A DNA stretch of 64,000 bases from JAFEDN01 sp963712715 (GTDB lineage Bacteria; Pseudomonadota; Gammaproteobacteria; Coxiellales; Coxiellaceae): positions 62,001 to 126,000 of the forward strand of contig CAVQJI010000009.1 of the NCBI GenBank assembly GCA_963712715.1, written 5' to 3'. Made by a program: the position numbers and the translations under genes. How positions within the stretch are numbered: position 1 is the stretch's first letter; the number at the start of each line of letters is the position of its first letter. Of this stretch, positions 1-8,224 are shown piece by piece. The notes under the pieces were generated by a model. The model saw only the letters and a list, made by a program, of their open reading frames with translations. It had not been told where the DNA came from and ran no database searches.

Positions 1-398
1 ACGATTCAAAGGGCACCAATGTGGGTGCAACTATCGCAGCACTACTCAGCCTTGGAGCTTCTAAAAGCGGACGTTTATTTTTAATCGCGGGCGGAGACGC
101 TAAAAAAGCAGACTTATCTTCCTTATTAGAGCCGGTGACCCGCTTCGCGGATCAATTGATCCTGCTGGGTAAGGACGCGCCGCAGTTGCAGAGTTTATTC
201 GCAGACAAACTGCCTATCGTTCGGGTGGCCTCGATGCAGGAAGCCGTAAACTTTGCCGCCCATTCCGCCAGTGCGGGCGATATCGTGTTGTTGTCCCCAG
301 CCTGCGCCAGCATGGACATGTTCCGTAACTACGCTCATCGCGGCGAAGTGTTTGTGCAGGCCATCCGGGATTATTTCAGGGGAGAAGCCGCCCGGTGA
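1..398 (+). CDS. murD: UDP-N-acetylmuramoyl-L-alanine--D-glutamate ligase, C-terminal part
   Basis: MurD adds D-glutamate to UDP-MurNAc-L-Ala in the cytoplasmic steps of peptidoglycan synthesis. The gene is cut by the left window edge; about 132 codons remain. The visible part opens with DSKGTN, the conserved motif at the start of the Mur-ligase C-terminal domain, and continues through the Rossmann-like third domain (FLIAGGDAKKADLSSL) to a family-typical end (LLSPACASMDMF, then the RG.VF region). The stop overlaps the GTG start of ftsW by 4 bp, so the two genes are translationally coupled in the dcw operon. Nothing in the visible part is broken. Identification is firm from motifs and position. 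Confidence 0.95.
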   Translation, partial: DSKGTNVGATIAALLSLGASKSGRLFLIAGGDAKKADLSSLLEPVTRFADQLILLGKDAPQLQSLFADKLPIVRVASMQEAVNFAAHSASAGDIVLLSPACASMDMFRNYAHRGEVFVQAIRDYFRGEAAR

Positions 399-1525
399 AA
401 GGTGTTTTAAGCCATTCTTATGATCGCTGGCTGGCAGGTTTAATGATGGCGCTATTGTTGTTTGGATTATTAATGGTTGCCTCGGCTTCCCTGGTCATTT
501 CTGACCGTCAATTCGGTTATCCTTTTCATTATCTATTACGGCAAAGCATTTATTTAGGAATTGGTTTGATACTTTCGGGCATCGCCACGCAAATTCCCAT
601 CGCATTCTGGCAGCGAATCAGTGTGCCGTTGTTATTTATCGCGTTGTTTCTGTTGCTCATCGTTTTGATTCCCGGCATTGGACGAGTCATGAACGGCAGC
701 CGGCGCTGGCTGTATCTGGGCTTCATTACCTTTCAGGTTTCTGAATTAATGAAATTAGCGGGTTTATTGTATTTATCCAGCTATTTACAGCGACATGCGG
801 AGGCAGTACAAACTCAGCCAGGTGGTTTTATTATGCCCCTTATTATCCTGGCGTTGACATCCTTATTATTACTGCTGGAGCCCGATTTCGGCGCGACTTT
901 TGTGATGAGCGCCATGTTTTTGGTACTCTTATTTGTAGCGGGCGTGCGCCTGTCCTGGTTTGTGCTGTTATTAATTGTGGCGGTGGCATTAATGGGAGGG
1001 TTAGCGGTGATTTCTCCGTACCGGCTGGCGCGTTTAACCAGTTTTTTGAACCCGTGGAATGCGCAATTCGGTTCGGGATATCAATTAACACAATCGCTCA
1101 TTGCTTTCGGGCAAGGCGGATTTTTCGGCGTTGGACTGGGCAACAGCATTCAAAAATTATTTTACTTGCCGGAAGCCCATACCGATTTCTTATTTGCGGT
1201 TATCGCTGAAGAATTGGGACTCATCGGCGCCATAGCGCTTATGTTGTTATTTGCGTCGCTGATTATTTATATATTTCGAATAGGCCGTCACGCCGCAAGA
1301 ATCAATGCCATGTTTGCCACTTATATAGCTTACGGAGCCGCCATCTGGTTAAGTATTCAGGGAATGATTAATATCGGCGTGAATGCAGGCATACTACCCA
1401 CCAAAGGTTTAACTTTCCCGTTTATCAGCTATGGTGGCAGCAGTATGCTGATCAATTGTTTATTGATAGGCATTATTATGCGTATCGCCTCTGAAACAGG
1501 TTTTTACCGGGAATCACGGAAGTGA
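395..1525 (+). CDS. ftsW: Cell division peptidoglycan polymerase / SEDS protein FtsW
   Basis: FtsW is the septal SEDS-family glycan polymerase of the divisome, acting in the inner membrane with the class B PBP FtsI. The 376-residue product has about ten hydrophobic segments, the SEDS signatures NGSRRW near residue 100 and LLEPDFG near residue 160, and the C-terminal ISYGGSSML. It starts with GTG overlapping the end of murD and ends overlapping the GTG start of murG, so murD-ftsW-murG form one tightly coupled unit. RodA is the main alternative SEDS family, but position between murD and murG decides for FtsW. Confidence 0.96.
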   Translation: MKGVLSHSYDRWLAGLMMALLLFGLLMVASASLVISDRQFGYPFHYLLRQSIYLGIGLILSGIATQIPIAFWQRISVPLLFIALFLLLIVLIPGIGRVMNGSRRWLYLGFITFQVSELMKLAGLLYLSSYLQRHAEAVQTQPGGFIMPLIILALTSLLLLLEPDFGATFVMSAMFLVLLFVAGVRLSWFVLLLIVAVALMGGLAVISPYRLARLTSFLNPWNAQFGSGYQLTQSLIAFGQGGFFGVGLGNSIQKLFYLPEAHTDFLFAVIAEELGLIGAIALMLLFASLIIYIFRIGRHAARINAMFATYIAYGAAIWLSIQGMINIGVNAGILPTKGLTFPFISYGGSSMLINCLLIGIIMRIASETGFYRESRK

Positions 1526-2610
1526 AGGAAAACCTGGGCGGGAAAAAATTATTAATTATCGCGGGGGGAACCGGCGGACATATTTTTCCTGCGTTGGCGG
1601 TGGCTGATTTTCTTCACAAAAGAGGCGCCGGGGTATTCTGGCTGGGTTCCGATGTGGGATTAGAAAAAACATTAGTCCCTGAACGTTTTCCGATGATCAC
1701 CATTGCCGCCAGACGCCTCCGTGGCAAAGGCTGGCGAGCATATTTAAACGCCCCGTGGCAATTGCTCAAAAGCACGTGGCAGGCGAGACAAGTGATCCGC
1801 CGACTGCGACCGAATGCGGTTTTGGCCATGGGCGGGTATGTGAGTGGGCCTGGGGGCGTGGCGGCGAAATTGTCCGGAATTCCACTCATCGTCCACGAAC
1901 AAAATGCGGTGGCTGGGTATACCAATCGAATTCTGGCGTTATTTGCTAATGAGGTCATCGCCGCTTATCCTGGGATTTTTTCCAGATCCTCCGGCGCGAA
2001 AGCGGTGGGTAATCCTGTGCGGAAGGAAATCGCTGACATTCCGGCGCCCGAGTCGAGACTGGCCGGCCGTTCGGGTCAGTTGCGGATTTTAATTTTAGGC
2101 GGCAGCCAGGGCGCGCATGCTTTAAATCAATTCATGGCGAAATTCGCCGCTGATTTTCCTGCGGCCGCGCAACTGGAATTCTGGCATCAAACCGGAAAAC
2201 ACGATCATGCGGCCATACAGGCGCAGTATACTCAACTGCCAGTCACTGCGCGGGTGCAACCTTTTATTGAGGATATGGCCGGCGCCTATCAGTGGGCCGA
2301 CCTGCTGGTTTGCCGTGCAGGCGCTTTAACCATCGCTGAAATTGCCGCAGCCGGAGTGGCCAGTATTCTGGTACCGTTCCCTGCCGCGGTGGATGATCAT
2401 CAGTGGCATAACGCCCGTTATCTTGAACAGGCGGGCGCGGCAAAAATAATTCGCCAGGCTGATTTGTCTTGCGCAACATTATCGGAAATCATTGTAAATT
2501 TTCTACGTGACCGGACATTATTATTAACGATGGCGCAAAAAGCGCGTCATTTAGCCCACCCGCATGCAACGGAAGCAGTTGCCGCGGTGGTCGTGCAAAG
2601 AATGCAATAG
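1522..2610 (+). CDS. murG: UDP-GlcNAc:undecaprenyl-PP-MurNAc-pentapeptide GlcNAc transferase
   Basis: MurG converts lipid I to lipid II at the cytoplasmic face of the inner membrane. The 362-residue protein has the GT-B signatures: GGTGGHIFPALAVA near residue 15, the acceptor-site region GGYVSGPGG near 105, HEQNAVAG near 125, and in the C-terminal donor domain LGGSQGA near 195 and RAGALTIAE near 268. GTG start overlaps ftsW by 4 bp. After the stop there is a 154-bp gap containing a palindromic repeat before murC, so the otherwise overlapping cluster is loosened here. Confidence 0.97.
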   Translation: MKENLGGKKLLIIAGGTGGHIFPALAVADFLHKRGAGVFWLGSDVGLEKTLVPERFPMITIAARRLRGKGWRAYLNAPWQLLKSTWQARQVIRRLRPNAVLAMGGYVSGPGGVAAKLSGIPLIVHEQNAVAGYTNRILALFANEVIAAYPGIFSRSSGAKAVGNPVRKEIADIPAPESRLAGRSGQLRILILGGSQGAHALNQFMAKFAADFPAAAQLEFWHQTGKHDHAAIQAQYTQLPVTARVQPFIEDMAGAYQWADLLVCRAGALTIAEIAAAGVASILVPFPAAVDDHQWHNARYLEQAGAAKIIRQADLSCATLSEIIVNFLRDRTLLLTMAQKARHLAHPHATEAVAAVVVQRMQ

Positions 2611-2659
2611 ATTATTAGAATGATTATACTCAAAGCGAATGAATTTTCGATATTTAATT

Positions 2660-2744
2660 GTCATTGCGAGCGCCAGCGAAGCAATCTAGTTCGTACTTCG
2701 GCCTACGCTATGTACTGGATTGCTTCGCTGGCGCTCGCAATGAC
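2660..2744. repeat. Palindromic repeat family A, copy 1
   Basis: The arms GTCATTGCGAGCGCCAGCGA and its reverse complement enclose a short variable centre containing TTCGTACTTCGG, giving one long hairpin. Three more copies lie near 17.4, 50.3 and 57.6 kb. The hairpin sits in the murG-murC gap. A nearly identical 15-bp sequence, ATTAGAATGATTATA on the left and ATTAGGATGATTATA on the right, flanks the insertion; the right-hand copy supplies the sequence just before the murC start codon. Confidence 0.9.
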
Positions 2745-2764
2745 GAGTTGATTAGGATGATTAT

Positions 2765-4162
2765 ATGGCGACAATTTTAAAAAACGCGGCGATTAAACGT
2801 GTGCATTTTATTGGGATTGGTGGAATCGGCATGAGCGGTCTGGCCGAGGTTTTACTGAATCGTGGCTATCAGGTTTCCGGTTCTGATCAGGTGAGCAGCT
2901 CCATTACTTCCCGATTAATTAAATTAGGCGCGCAAATTTTTCTGGGCCATGAGGCCGAGCATTTACAGGGCGTAGACGCCGTGGTTTATTCCAGTGCGAT
3001 CAATCCCCGCAATCCCGAATTTTTATTTGCCAGACAACAGGATTTACCACTGGTACAACGTGGGCAATTACTGGCGGAAATTATGCTGGACGGGCGCGGT
3101 GTCGCCGTCGCCGGTACTCACGGTAAAACGACGACCACGGGATTGTGTAGTCAATTATTGACGTTCGCAGGCCGTGACCCCACGTGCATCATCGGCGGCA
3201 TGTTACGCGGCCACGAAAGCACCGTGCGCATCGGCAAAGGTCCGGATATTATTGCTGAAGCCGACGAAAGCGATGCCTCTTTTTTATATCTCAAACCCCA
3301 GATTGCGATCGTGACCAATATTGAAGCCGATCATCTGGAAACATATCATTGGGATTTTAGTTGTTTGCAGAACACGTTTATTGAATTTTTAAATAGCGTG
3401 GCTCCTGAAGGCGCGGCGATTGTTTGTCTGGATGATCCCACCATCCGTGAAATTCTTCCTAAAATTAAGACCCGCGTGATCACTTATGGTTTTTCCGAAC
3501 ACGCGCAGATACGCGCGGAAAAATTTCAGCAATTGGGTTTGAAGACTTACTTTCGCCTATTACGTTTTGGGCGTCCATTCGCCGACGCCGTGGTGTTGAA
3601 TTTACCCGGATTGCATAATGTTTCGAACGCTTTGGCTGTGATTGCTTTAGCCTGTGAATATCGGGTGGATGACAAAGAGATGCTTAAAGCTCTGGCAGAA
3701 TTTCCCGGAATGGGACGGCGTTTCCATCCTTGCGGTGAAATCAAGGTCAAAGGCGGCACGGCCTTACTGTTTAACGATTACGGCCATCATCCCACTGAAA
3801 TTAAAGCGACGATTGCCGCCGCCCGATTGGCGTGGCCTGGCCGGCGTTTAGTGATGGCGTTTCAGCCTCACCGATATTCACGCACCCAGGCGTTACTGAA
3901 TGATTTTGCCCAGGTACTCAGCGAACCGGACCTGCTATTATTGCTGGAGATATACAGCGCTGGTGAAGCGCCCATCGCTGGCGTCAGCGGCGAGGCTTTA
4001 TATCAGGCGGTACGTCGATACCCTCATGCCAACGTCCACTTTGTGCCTGCGCTGGAAGAACTGCCGGGATTATTACATTCTGTGCTACAGGACGGCGATA
4101 TTGTTCTGTTACAGGGAGCCGGCAATATTGAATCATTGGCGAAAGAAATCAGCGGAGTATAG
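2765..4162 (+). CDS. murC: UDP-N-acetylmuramate--L-alanine ligase
   Basis: MurC attaches the first amino acid, L-alanine, to UDP-MurNAc. The 465-residue product has the N-terminal Rossmann motif GIGGIGMSGLAEVL, the ATP-binding AGTHGKTTTTG near residue 118, EADESDASF near 165, the NIEADH motif near 190 and the C-terminal DYGHHPTEI and FQPHRYSRT motifs. Length is normal. An AGGA lies seven bases before ATG, within a direct repeat that flanks palindromic repeat A1. Only 7 bp separate it from ftsQ: murB and ddl, which many gammaproteobacteria keep between murC and ftsQ, are not here. Confidence 0.97.
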   Translation: MATILKNAAIKRVHFIGIGGIGMSGLAEVLLNRGYQVSGSDQVSSSITSRLIKLGAQIFLGHEAEHLQGVDAVVYSSAINPRNPEFLFARQQDLPLVQRGQLLAEIMLDGRGVAVAGTHGKTTTTGLCSQLLTFAGRDPTCIIGGMLRGHESTVRIGKGPDIIAEADESDASFLYLKPQIAIVTNIEADHLETYHWDFSCLQNTFIEFLNSVAPEGAAIVCLDDPTIREILPKIKTRVITYGFSEHAQIRAEKFQQLGLKTYFRLLRFGRPFADAVVLNLPGLHNVSNALAVIALACEYRVDDKEMLKALAEFPGMGRRFHPCGEIKVKGGTALLFNDYGHHPTEIKATIAAARLAWPGRRLVMAFQPHRYSRTQALLNDFAQVLSEPDLLLLLEIYSAGEAPIAGVSGEALYQAVRRYPHANVHFVPALEELPGLLHSVLQDGDIVLLQGAGNIESLAKEISGV

Positions 4163-4169
4163 AGGCGTT

Positions 4170-4895
4170 ATGCGCAAGCGGCAAAAACAGCAGCGCAGGC
4201 AGTGGCGGATATATTGGCCGGTGATGCTGACCGGATTTATTCTCGGGCTGGTTATCACCTTCGGACTTTGGGTATGGCAGCGTTTAAATGATCCGCACAC
4301 TTTGCCCTTCCATGATATCCACGTCACTGGCCAGTTTCAGCATCTAAACTCGGAAGAACTCAGGAAAAAATTGCAACCGCAAATTCATGGCGGCTTTTTT
4401 GTGCTGAAACTGGCGCCATTAAAACAAAGTTTGTTAACGCTGCCATGGGTTGAGGATGTGTCCATTCGCCGTATTCCCGGGACGCTCTACGTTAACGTGC
4501 GCGAGCATCAGCCGGTGGCGCGCTGGAATAATTTTTATTTAATTAATAACCACGATCAATTATTTCCAGCTCCGCGCGACACGCCTGCCGGCTTGCCGAT
4601 CCTGTTGGGACCTGAAAACAGCGAACCGCTGGTATTGGCTCAATATAAACAAATGAATGCCCTGCTAAAACCGTTACATTTACAGATTCAAAAAATGATC
4701 TACGACGACCGCCAGAATTGGGAACTGATTTTAAGTAACGGCGTGGGGGTGACAGTTGGCCGCGAAGACGTTTTACCGCGGATGCAGAAGCTGGTCCGTT
4801 GGTATCCACAAATCGTGAATGACCAACCGTCACCGGTGACACATATTGATTTACGCTATTCGAACAGCATCGCGGTAGGCCGGAATTCTCATTGA
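4170..4895 (+). CDS. ftsQ: Cell division protein FtsQ
   Basis: FtsQ is the bitopic inner-membrane protein that links early and late divisome proteins through FtsB and FtsL. The 241-residue product has a basic cytoplasmic tail (MRKRQKQQRRQWR), one transmembrane helix at about residues 15-37, a POTRA domain starting FHDIHVTGQFQHLN, and the beta domain with LPWVEDVSIRRIPGTLYV. The ATG at 4170 was chosen because GAGG precedes it and it lies 7 bp after murC; a longer in-frame reading would overlap murC by 260 bp. The last 14 bases, including the stop, form one arm of a hairpin belonging to repeat B1. Confidence 0.93.
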   Translation: MRKRQKQQRRQWRIYWPVMLTGFILGLVITFGLWVWQRLNDPHTLPFHDIHVTGQFQHLNSEELRKKLQPQIHGGFFVLKLAPLKQSLLTLPWVEDVSIRRIPGTLYVNVREHQPVARWNNFYLINNHDQLFPAPRDTPAGLPILLGPENSEPLVLAQYKQMNALLKPLHLQIQKMIYDDRQNWELILSNGVGVTVGREDVLPRMQKLVRWYPQIVNDQPSPVTHIDLRYSNSIAVGRNSH

Positions 4896-5026
4896 GTACA
4901 ATGAGAATTCCTTCCTTTTTGTATGCTGCGCTCGGCAGAGCCGATGCTCGCAATGAAGGGGGAGACGCTCCGCTATCTCCCCCTTACGATCCCCCATCGG
5001 GTAAAGAATTTTCTACGAAAATTTTT
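4882..5026. repeat. Multi-hairpin repeat family B, copy 1
   Basis: First hairpin: GGAATTCTCATTG, loop AGTA, and its perfect complement (4882-4911), overlapping the end of ftsQ. Then come the conserved CTGCGCTCGGCAGAGCCGAT segment, a second stem with GGGGGAGA...TCTCCCCC, and a block ending CCCCCATCGGGTAAAG then TTTTCTACGAAAA. Other copies lie at 13.8, 18.7, 41.2 and 54.3 kb, with a fragment at 38.35 kb. The first stem differs in sequence between copies yet remains paired. Confidence 0.85.
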
Positions 5027-5089
5027 TTATGATTTCGGTGTCAGACACCCCATTTAGACACCCCATTTTACAATGGCACACCCAATTCC

Positions 5090-5545
5090 TTATCGAGGAG
5101 AGAGAGCCGTATTCCAGCGAACTTGGGGTGGGTTTGCTTGCTTTGATTCTGGTGTCGTGGCTTTGATGAAACAAAGATTTTTGAGACTGCTGTAAGGATT
5201 GATCATTTTTACAAGGTAACTCATCCCATCCAGACTATTCATTACGGTAAGCTGTGCTGTTTCAAGCATTTTGACGAGTAATTGCAAACGATCTCCTTTA
5301 TTTGTGGGGCAACCATTGTTTGGCCCAAGCGCATTGATCAGCACAGCGTCAACAAAAGAATCGCCACTTTTTATGGGCGGCTGGTTTTTAAAAAATGTGG
5401 GTGAAAAATCCTCTGGAATTTTCTTCCCGTCATCAAATGGACAGATTAAATCACTGCACACCAGTTGCTCATTATTTTGAGATTGGCAGAAAGTTTCGGG
5501 AAGCGCGATTCTCAAACCGAGAGAAAGTATAAAAAGTTGTTTCAT
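5090..5545 (-). CDS. Small putative exported protein, function unknown
   Basis: Not recognised. The 151-residue reading begins MKQLFILSLGLRIALPETFCQ, a probable signal peptide with a cleavage site near residue 20, and carries six cysteines, which would suit a periplasmic protein. ATG at 5543-5545 is preferred over a start 26 codons upstream because GGAG lies at a good distance before it and the signal peptide follows directly. The gene runs against the dcw cluster and, with repeat B1, separates ftsQ from ftsA, which usually lie very close together. Low complexity is absent and codon use is compatible with coding, but no family supports it. Confidence 0.5.
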   Translation of the reverse strand: MKQLFILSLGLRIALPETFCQSQNNEQLVCSDLICPFDDGKKIPEDFSPTFFKNQPPIKSGDSFVDAVLINALGPNNGCPTNKGDRLQLLVKMLETAQLTVMNSLDGMSYLVKMINPYSSLKNLCFIKATTPESKQANPPQVRWNTALSPR

Positions 5546-5728
5546 CCTTGATCTCCAAATAGTCAAAACAATCAACACCCTAAATTTAATTTTATTAAAA
5601 GTCAAATTTTGTAACCGCAGCACTGTACTTCCCGAAGGGTACTCATACGACGACGATTTTTTATGGCGCTTTCATTTTTAATCGCATATAATGCGAAATC
5701 CAACCTGAATGAGGAGTTATTTACAGTT

Positions 5729-6964
5729 ATGGCTAAAAAACCAGATCAAAATTTGATTGTCGCTCTCGATGTCGGCACCAGTAAAATTGCCGCTCTTGTC
5801 GGGCAAATCTCCGAGGACGGTCAAATCGAAGTCATTGGCTTTGGAAGTCATCCCTCTAATGGTTTAAGACGCGGCGTAGTAGTCAATATTGAATCTACCG
5901 TACAATCCATGCAGCGGGCTATCGAGGAAGCCGAGTTAATGGCGGGTTGCCAAATCTCATCGGCCTATACCGGGATTGCCGGCAGCCATATTCGTAGCTT
6001 AAACTCACACGGCATCGTCGCGATACGCGATCGCGAAGTGAATCAGTCTGACGTGGAGCGCGTCATCGATGCTGCTAAAGCCCTCGCTATTCCCGCAGAT
6101 CAAAGAATTCTGCATATCATCCCGCAGGAATTTATTATTGATGCGCAGGAAGGCGTGCGCGAACCCGTGGGGATGTCGGGCGTGCGCCTTGAAGCCAAAG
6201 TACACATCGTCACCGGAGCCGTGAGCGCTGCGCAAAATATCAGCAAATGTGTGCGACGTTGTGGACTGGAAGTGAGCGATATTGTCCTTGAACAACTGGC
6301 CTCCAGCCATTCGGTACTGACGGACGATGAAAAAGAATTAGGCGTGTGCATGGTCGACATGGGCGGCGGCACCACAGACATCGCTATTTTTACCGAAGGC
6401 GCTATTCGCCATACGGGTGTCATTCCCATCGCGGGCGATCACGTCACCAGCGACATTGCTGTTGCTTTGCGCACTCCCATGCAGTATGCGGAGCAGATTA
6501 AAATTAAATATGCATCGGTGTCTTCGGATTTACCCGATAGCCAGGAAGGCATTCAGGTTCCCAGTGTGGCCAAGCGGCCTCCCAAGCAAATTCACAAAAA
6601 TGATTTGGCTTTAGTCGTTAAGGCGCGCTATGAGGAACTGTTTGCGTTAGTATTGGCAGAGTTGCGGCGGAGCGGTTTTGAAGATTTAATTGCCGCGGGT
6701 ATTGTCCTAACCGGGGGTGCTTCCAAAGTACACGGTTGTCTGGAATTGGCGGAAAAGATATTTCAAATGCCCGTTCGCCTGGGAGTGCCGCAAAATGTGC
6801 GGGGGTTGGTTGATGTTCGCGATAATCCCGCTTATGCGACGGGCGTGGGTCTATTACTATATGGACATGCACAGCAGAGTGGTGTATCTACGGGTTTTGA
6901 CCTGGATCGTAGCGAAGCCGGCCTGTGGTCGCGCATGAGGAAATGGTTCCAGGGACATTTCTAA
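5729..6964 (+). CDS. ftsA: Cell division protein FtsA
   Basis: FtsA is the actin-like ATPase that tethers FtsZ to the membrane. The product, 411 residues from MAKKPDQNLIVALDVGTSK, shows the phosphate-1 motif near residue 15, the SHI and 1C subdomain region (AYTGIAGSHIRSLNSHG), phosphate-2 VDMGGGTTDIAIF near 210, and the adenosine motif IVLTGGASKVHG near 335. The C-terminus SRMRKWFQGHF is the expected amphipathic membrane-targeting helix. The start at 5729 follows GAGGAG and aligns with the family; the reading frame is open for 22 more codons upstream. ftsZ begins 23 bp downstream. Confidence 0.97.
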   Translation: MAKKPDQNLIVALDVGTSKIAALVGQISEDGQIEVIGFGSHPSNGLRRGVVVNIESTVQSMQRAIEEAELMAGCQISSAYTGIAGSHIRSLNSHGIVAIRDREVNQSDVERVIDAAKALAIPADQRILHIIPQEFIIDAQEGVREPVGMSGVRLEAKVHIVTGAVSAAQNISKCVRRCGLEVSDIVLEQLASSHSVLTDDEKELGVCMVDMGGGTTDIAIFTEGAIRHTGVIPIAGDHVTSDIAVALRTPMQYAEQIKIKYASVSSDLPDSQEGIQVPSVAKRPPKQIHKNDLALVVKARYEELFALVLAELRRSGFEDLIAAGIVLTGGASKVHGCLELAEKIFQMPVRLGVPQNVRGLVDVRDNPAYATGVGLLLYGHAQQSGVSTGFDLDRSEAGLWSRMRKWFQGHF

Positions 6965-6987
6965 TTAATTATTTGAGAGGAAAGGCT

Positions 6988-8148
6988 ATGTTTGAATTAG
7001 GTGATAATATTCCCCACAATGCTTTGATCAAAGTCGTTGGCATTGGCGGTGGTGGCGGTAATGTGCTGGAGCACATGATGGCGGAAACCATTGAAGGTGT
7101 TGAATTTATTTGCATGAACACCGATGCTCAGGCCTTGCAACGTTCCAGTGCACGCACGGTCATTCAGTTAGGCGAAGAAATCACCAAAGGTCTCGGCGCG
7201 GGCGCTAACCCTGACGTTGGCCGTCAGGCTGCGGAGGAAAACCGCGACCGCATCCGCGAAGCGCTGGAAGGCACCGACATGGTATTCCTGACCGCGGGAA
7301 TGGGCGGCGGCACCGGCACCGGCGGAGCGCCGATTGTGGCGGCAATCGCTAAAGAATTAGGCATTTTAACCGTTGCGGTGGTGACTAAACCCTTCGCGTT
7401 TGAAGGCCGCAAGCGGATGCGCATTGCTGAAGAAGGGATTAAATCGCTGTCTAAATATGTTGATTCATTAATCACCATTCCCAATAATAAATTACTCAGC
7501 GTATTGGGCAAAAATATTTCTTTACTCAATGCGTTTAAAGCCGCTAACAATGTATTGCGTGGCGCGGTTCAGGGTATTGCGGACCTCATTACCCGTCCGG
7601 GCTTGATCAACGTCGATTTTGCGGACGTGCGCACCGTGATGTCGGAAATGGGCATGGCGATGATGGGCACCGGCGTTGGTACCGGCGAAAACCGTGCACG
7701 CGAAGCGGCGGAGGCAGCGATTTCCAGTCCTCTGCTCGAAGACGTCGATTTTTCCGGAGCGCGTGGCGTATTGGTCAACATCACCGCCGGCATGGATATG
7801 TCGATTGGTGAGTTTGAAGCCGTGGGCGACGCTATCAAAGGCTTCACTTCGGAGAATGCCACGGTGGTGGTAGGCACGGTGATTGATCCGGACTTATCCG
7901 AAGAAATGCGTGTTACTATCGTCGTCACTGGTTTGGGCCGCGATTTTGATAAAGAAGAAGCCAAACCGCAGTCGACGATTTCCAAAAATACTCGCAGCGA
8001 TGGTACCGTCGATTACCATCAGCTGGATCGTCCCACCTATTTACGTCAACAGGATTCCGTGAAAAAATCCGCTCAGACGGAAGATCTGCGCGATAAAGAT
8101 GCGGAGTATCTCGATATTCCAGCGTTTCTCCGCAAACAGGAAGATTAA
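6988..8148 (+). CDS. ftsZ: Cell division GTPase FtsZ
   Basis: FtsZ is the tubulin-like GTPase that forms the Z ring. The 386-residue product has GIGGGGGN near residue 20, the tubulin signature GGGTGTGGAPIVA near 105, the T7 synergy-loop NVDFADVRTV near 207, and the conserved C-terminal peptide DIPAFLRKQ that binds FtsA and ZipA. AGAGGAAA before the ATG at 6988 decides the start. It follows ftsA by 23 bp. A linker of about 60 residues separates the core from the tail, a normal length for gammaproteobacteria. Confidence 0.98.
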   Translation: MFELGDNIPHNALIKVVGIGGGGGNVLEHMMAETIEGVEFICMNTDAQALQRSSARTVIQLGEEITKGLGAGANPDVGRQAAEENRDRIREALEGTDMVFLTAGMGGGTGTGGAPIVAAIAKELGILTVAVVTKPFAFEGRKRMRIAEEGIKSLSKYVDSLITIPNNKLLSVLGKNISLLNAFKAANNVLRGAVQGIADLITRPGLINVDFADVRTVMSEMGMAMMGTGVGTGENRAREAAEAAISSPLLEDVDFSGARGVLVNITAGMDMSIGEFEAVGDAIKGFTSENATVVVGTVIDPDLSEEMRVTIVVTGLGRDFDKEEAKPQSTISKNTRSDGTVDYHQLDRPTYLRQQDSVKKSAQTEDLRDKDAEYLDIPAFLRKQED

Positions 8149-8164
8149 GCCGACCGGGGCCGGG

Positions 8165-8192
8165 TTGTATATGCTAAAATATATGATAAAAT
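8165..8192 (+). promoter_or_regulatory. Candidate sigma-70 promoter for lpxC
   Basis: TTGTAT and TAAAAT are separated by 16 bp in the short ftsZ-lpxC gap, about 33 bp before the lpxC ATG. The spacer is AT-rich. Matches are approximate, so this is a tentative call. Confidence 0.35.
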
Positions 8193-8224
8193 GCGTTTTT
8201 TAAATTGAACGGACTGTACACTTT

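Noticed and set aside
3900..4169. A 90-codon N-terminal extension of ftsQ
   Set aside because: It overlaps the end of murC in another frame and reads as an out-of-frame shadow; the ATG at 4170 has an SD and gives a normal FtsQ N-terminus.
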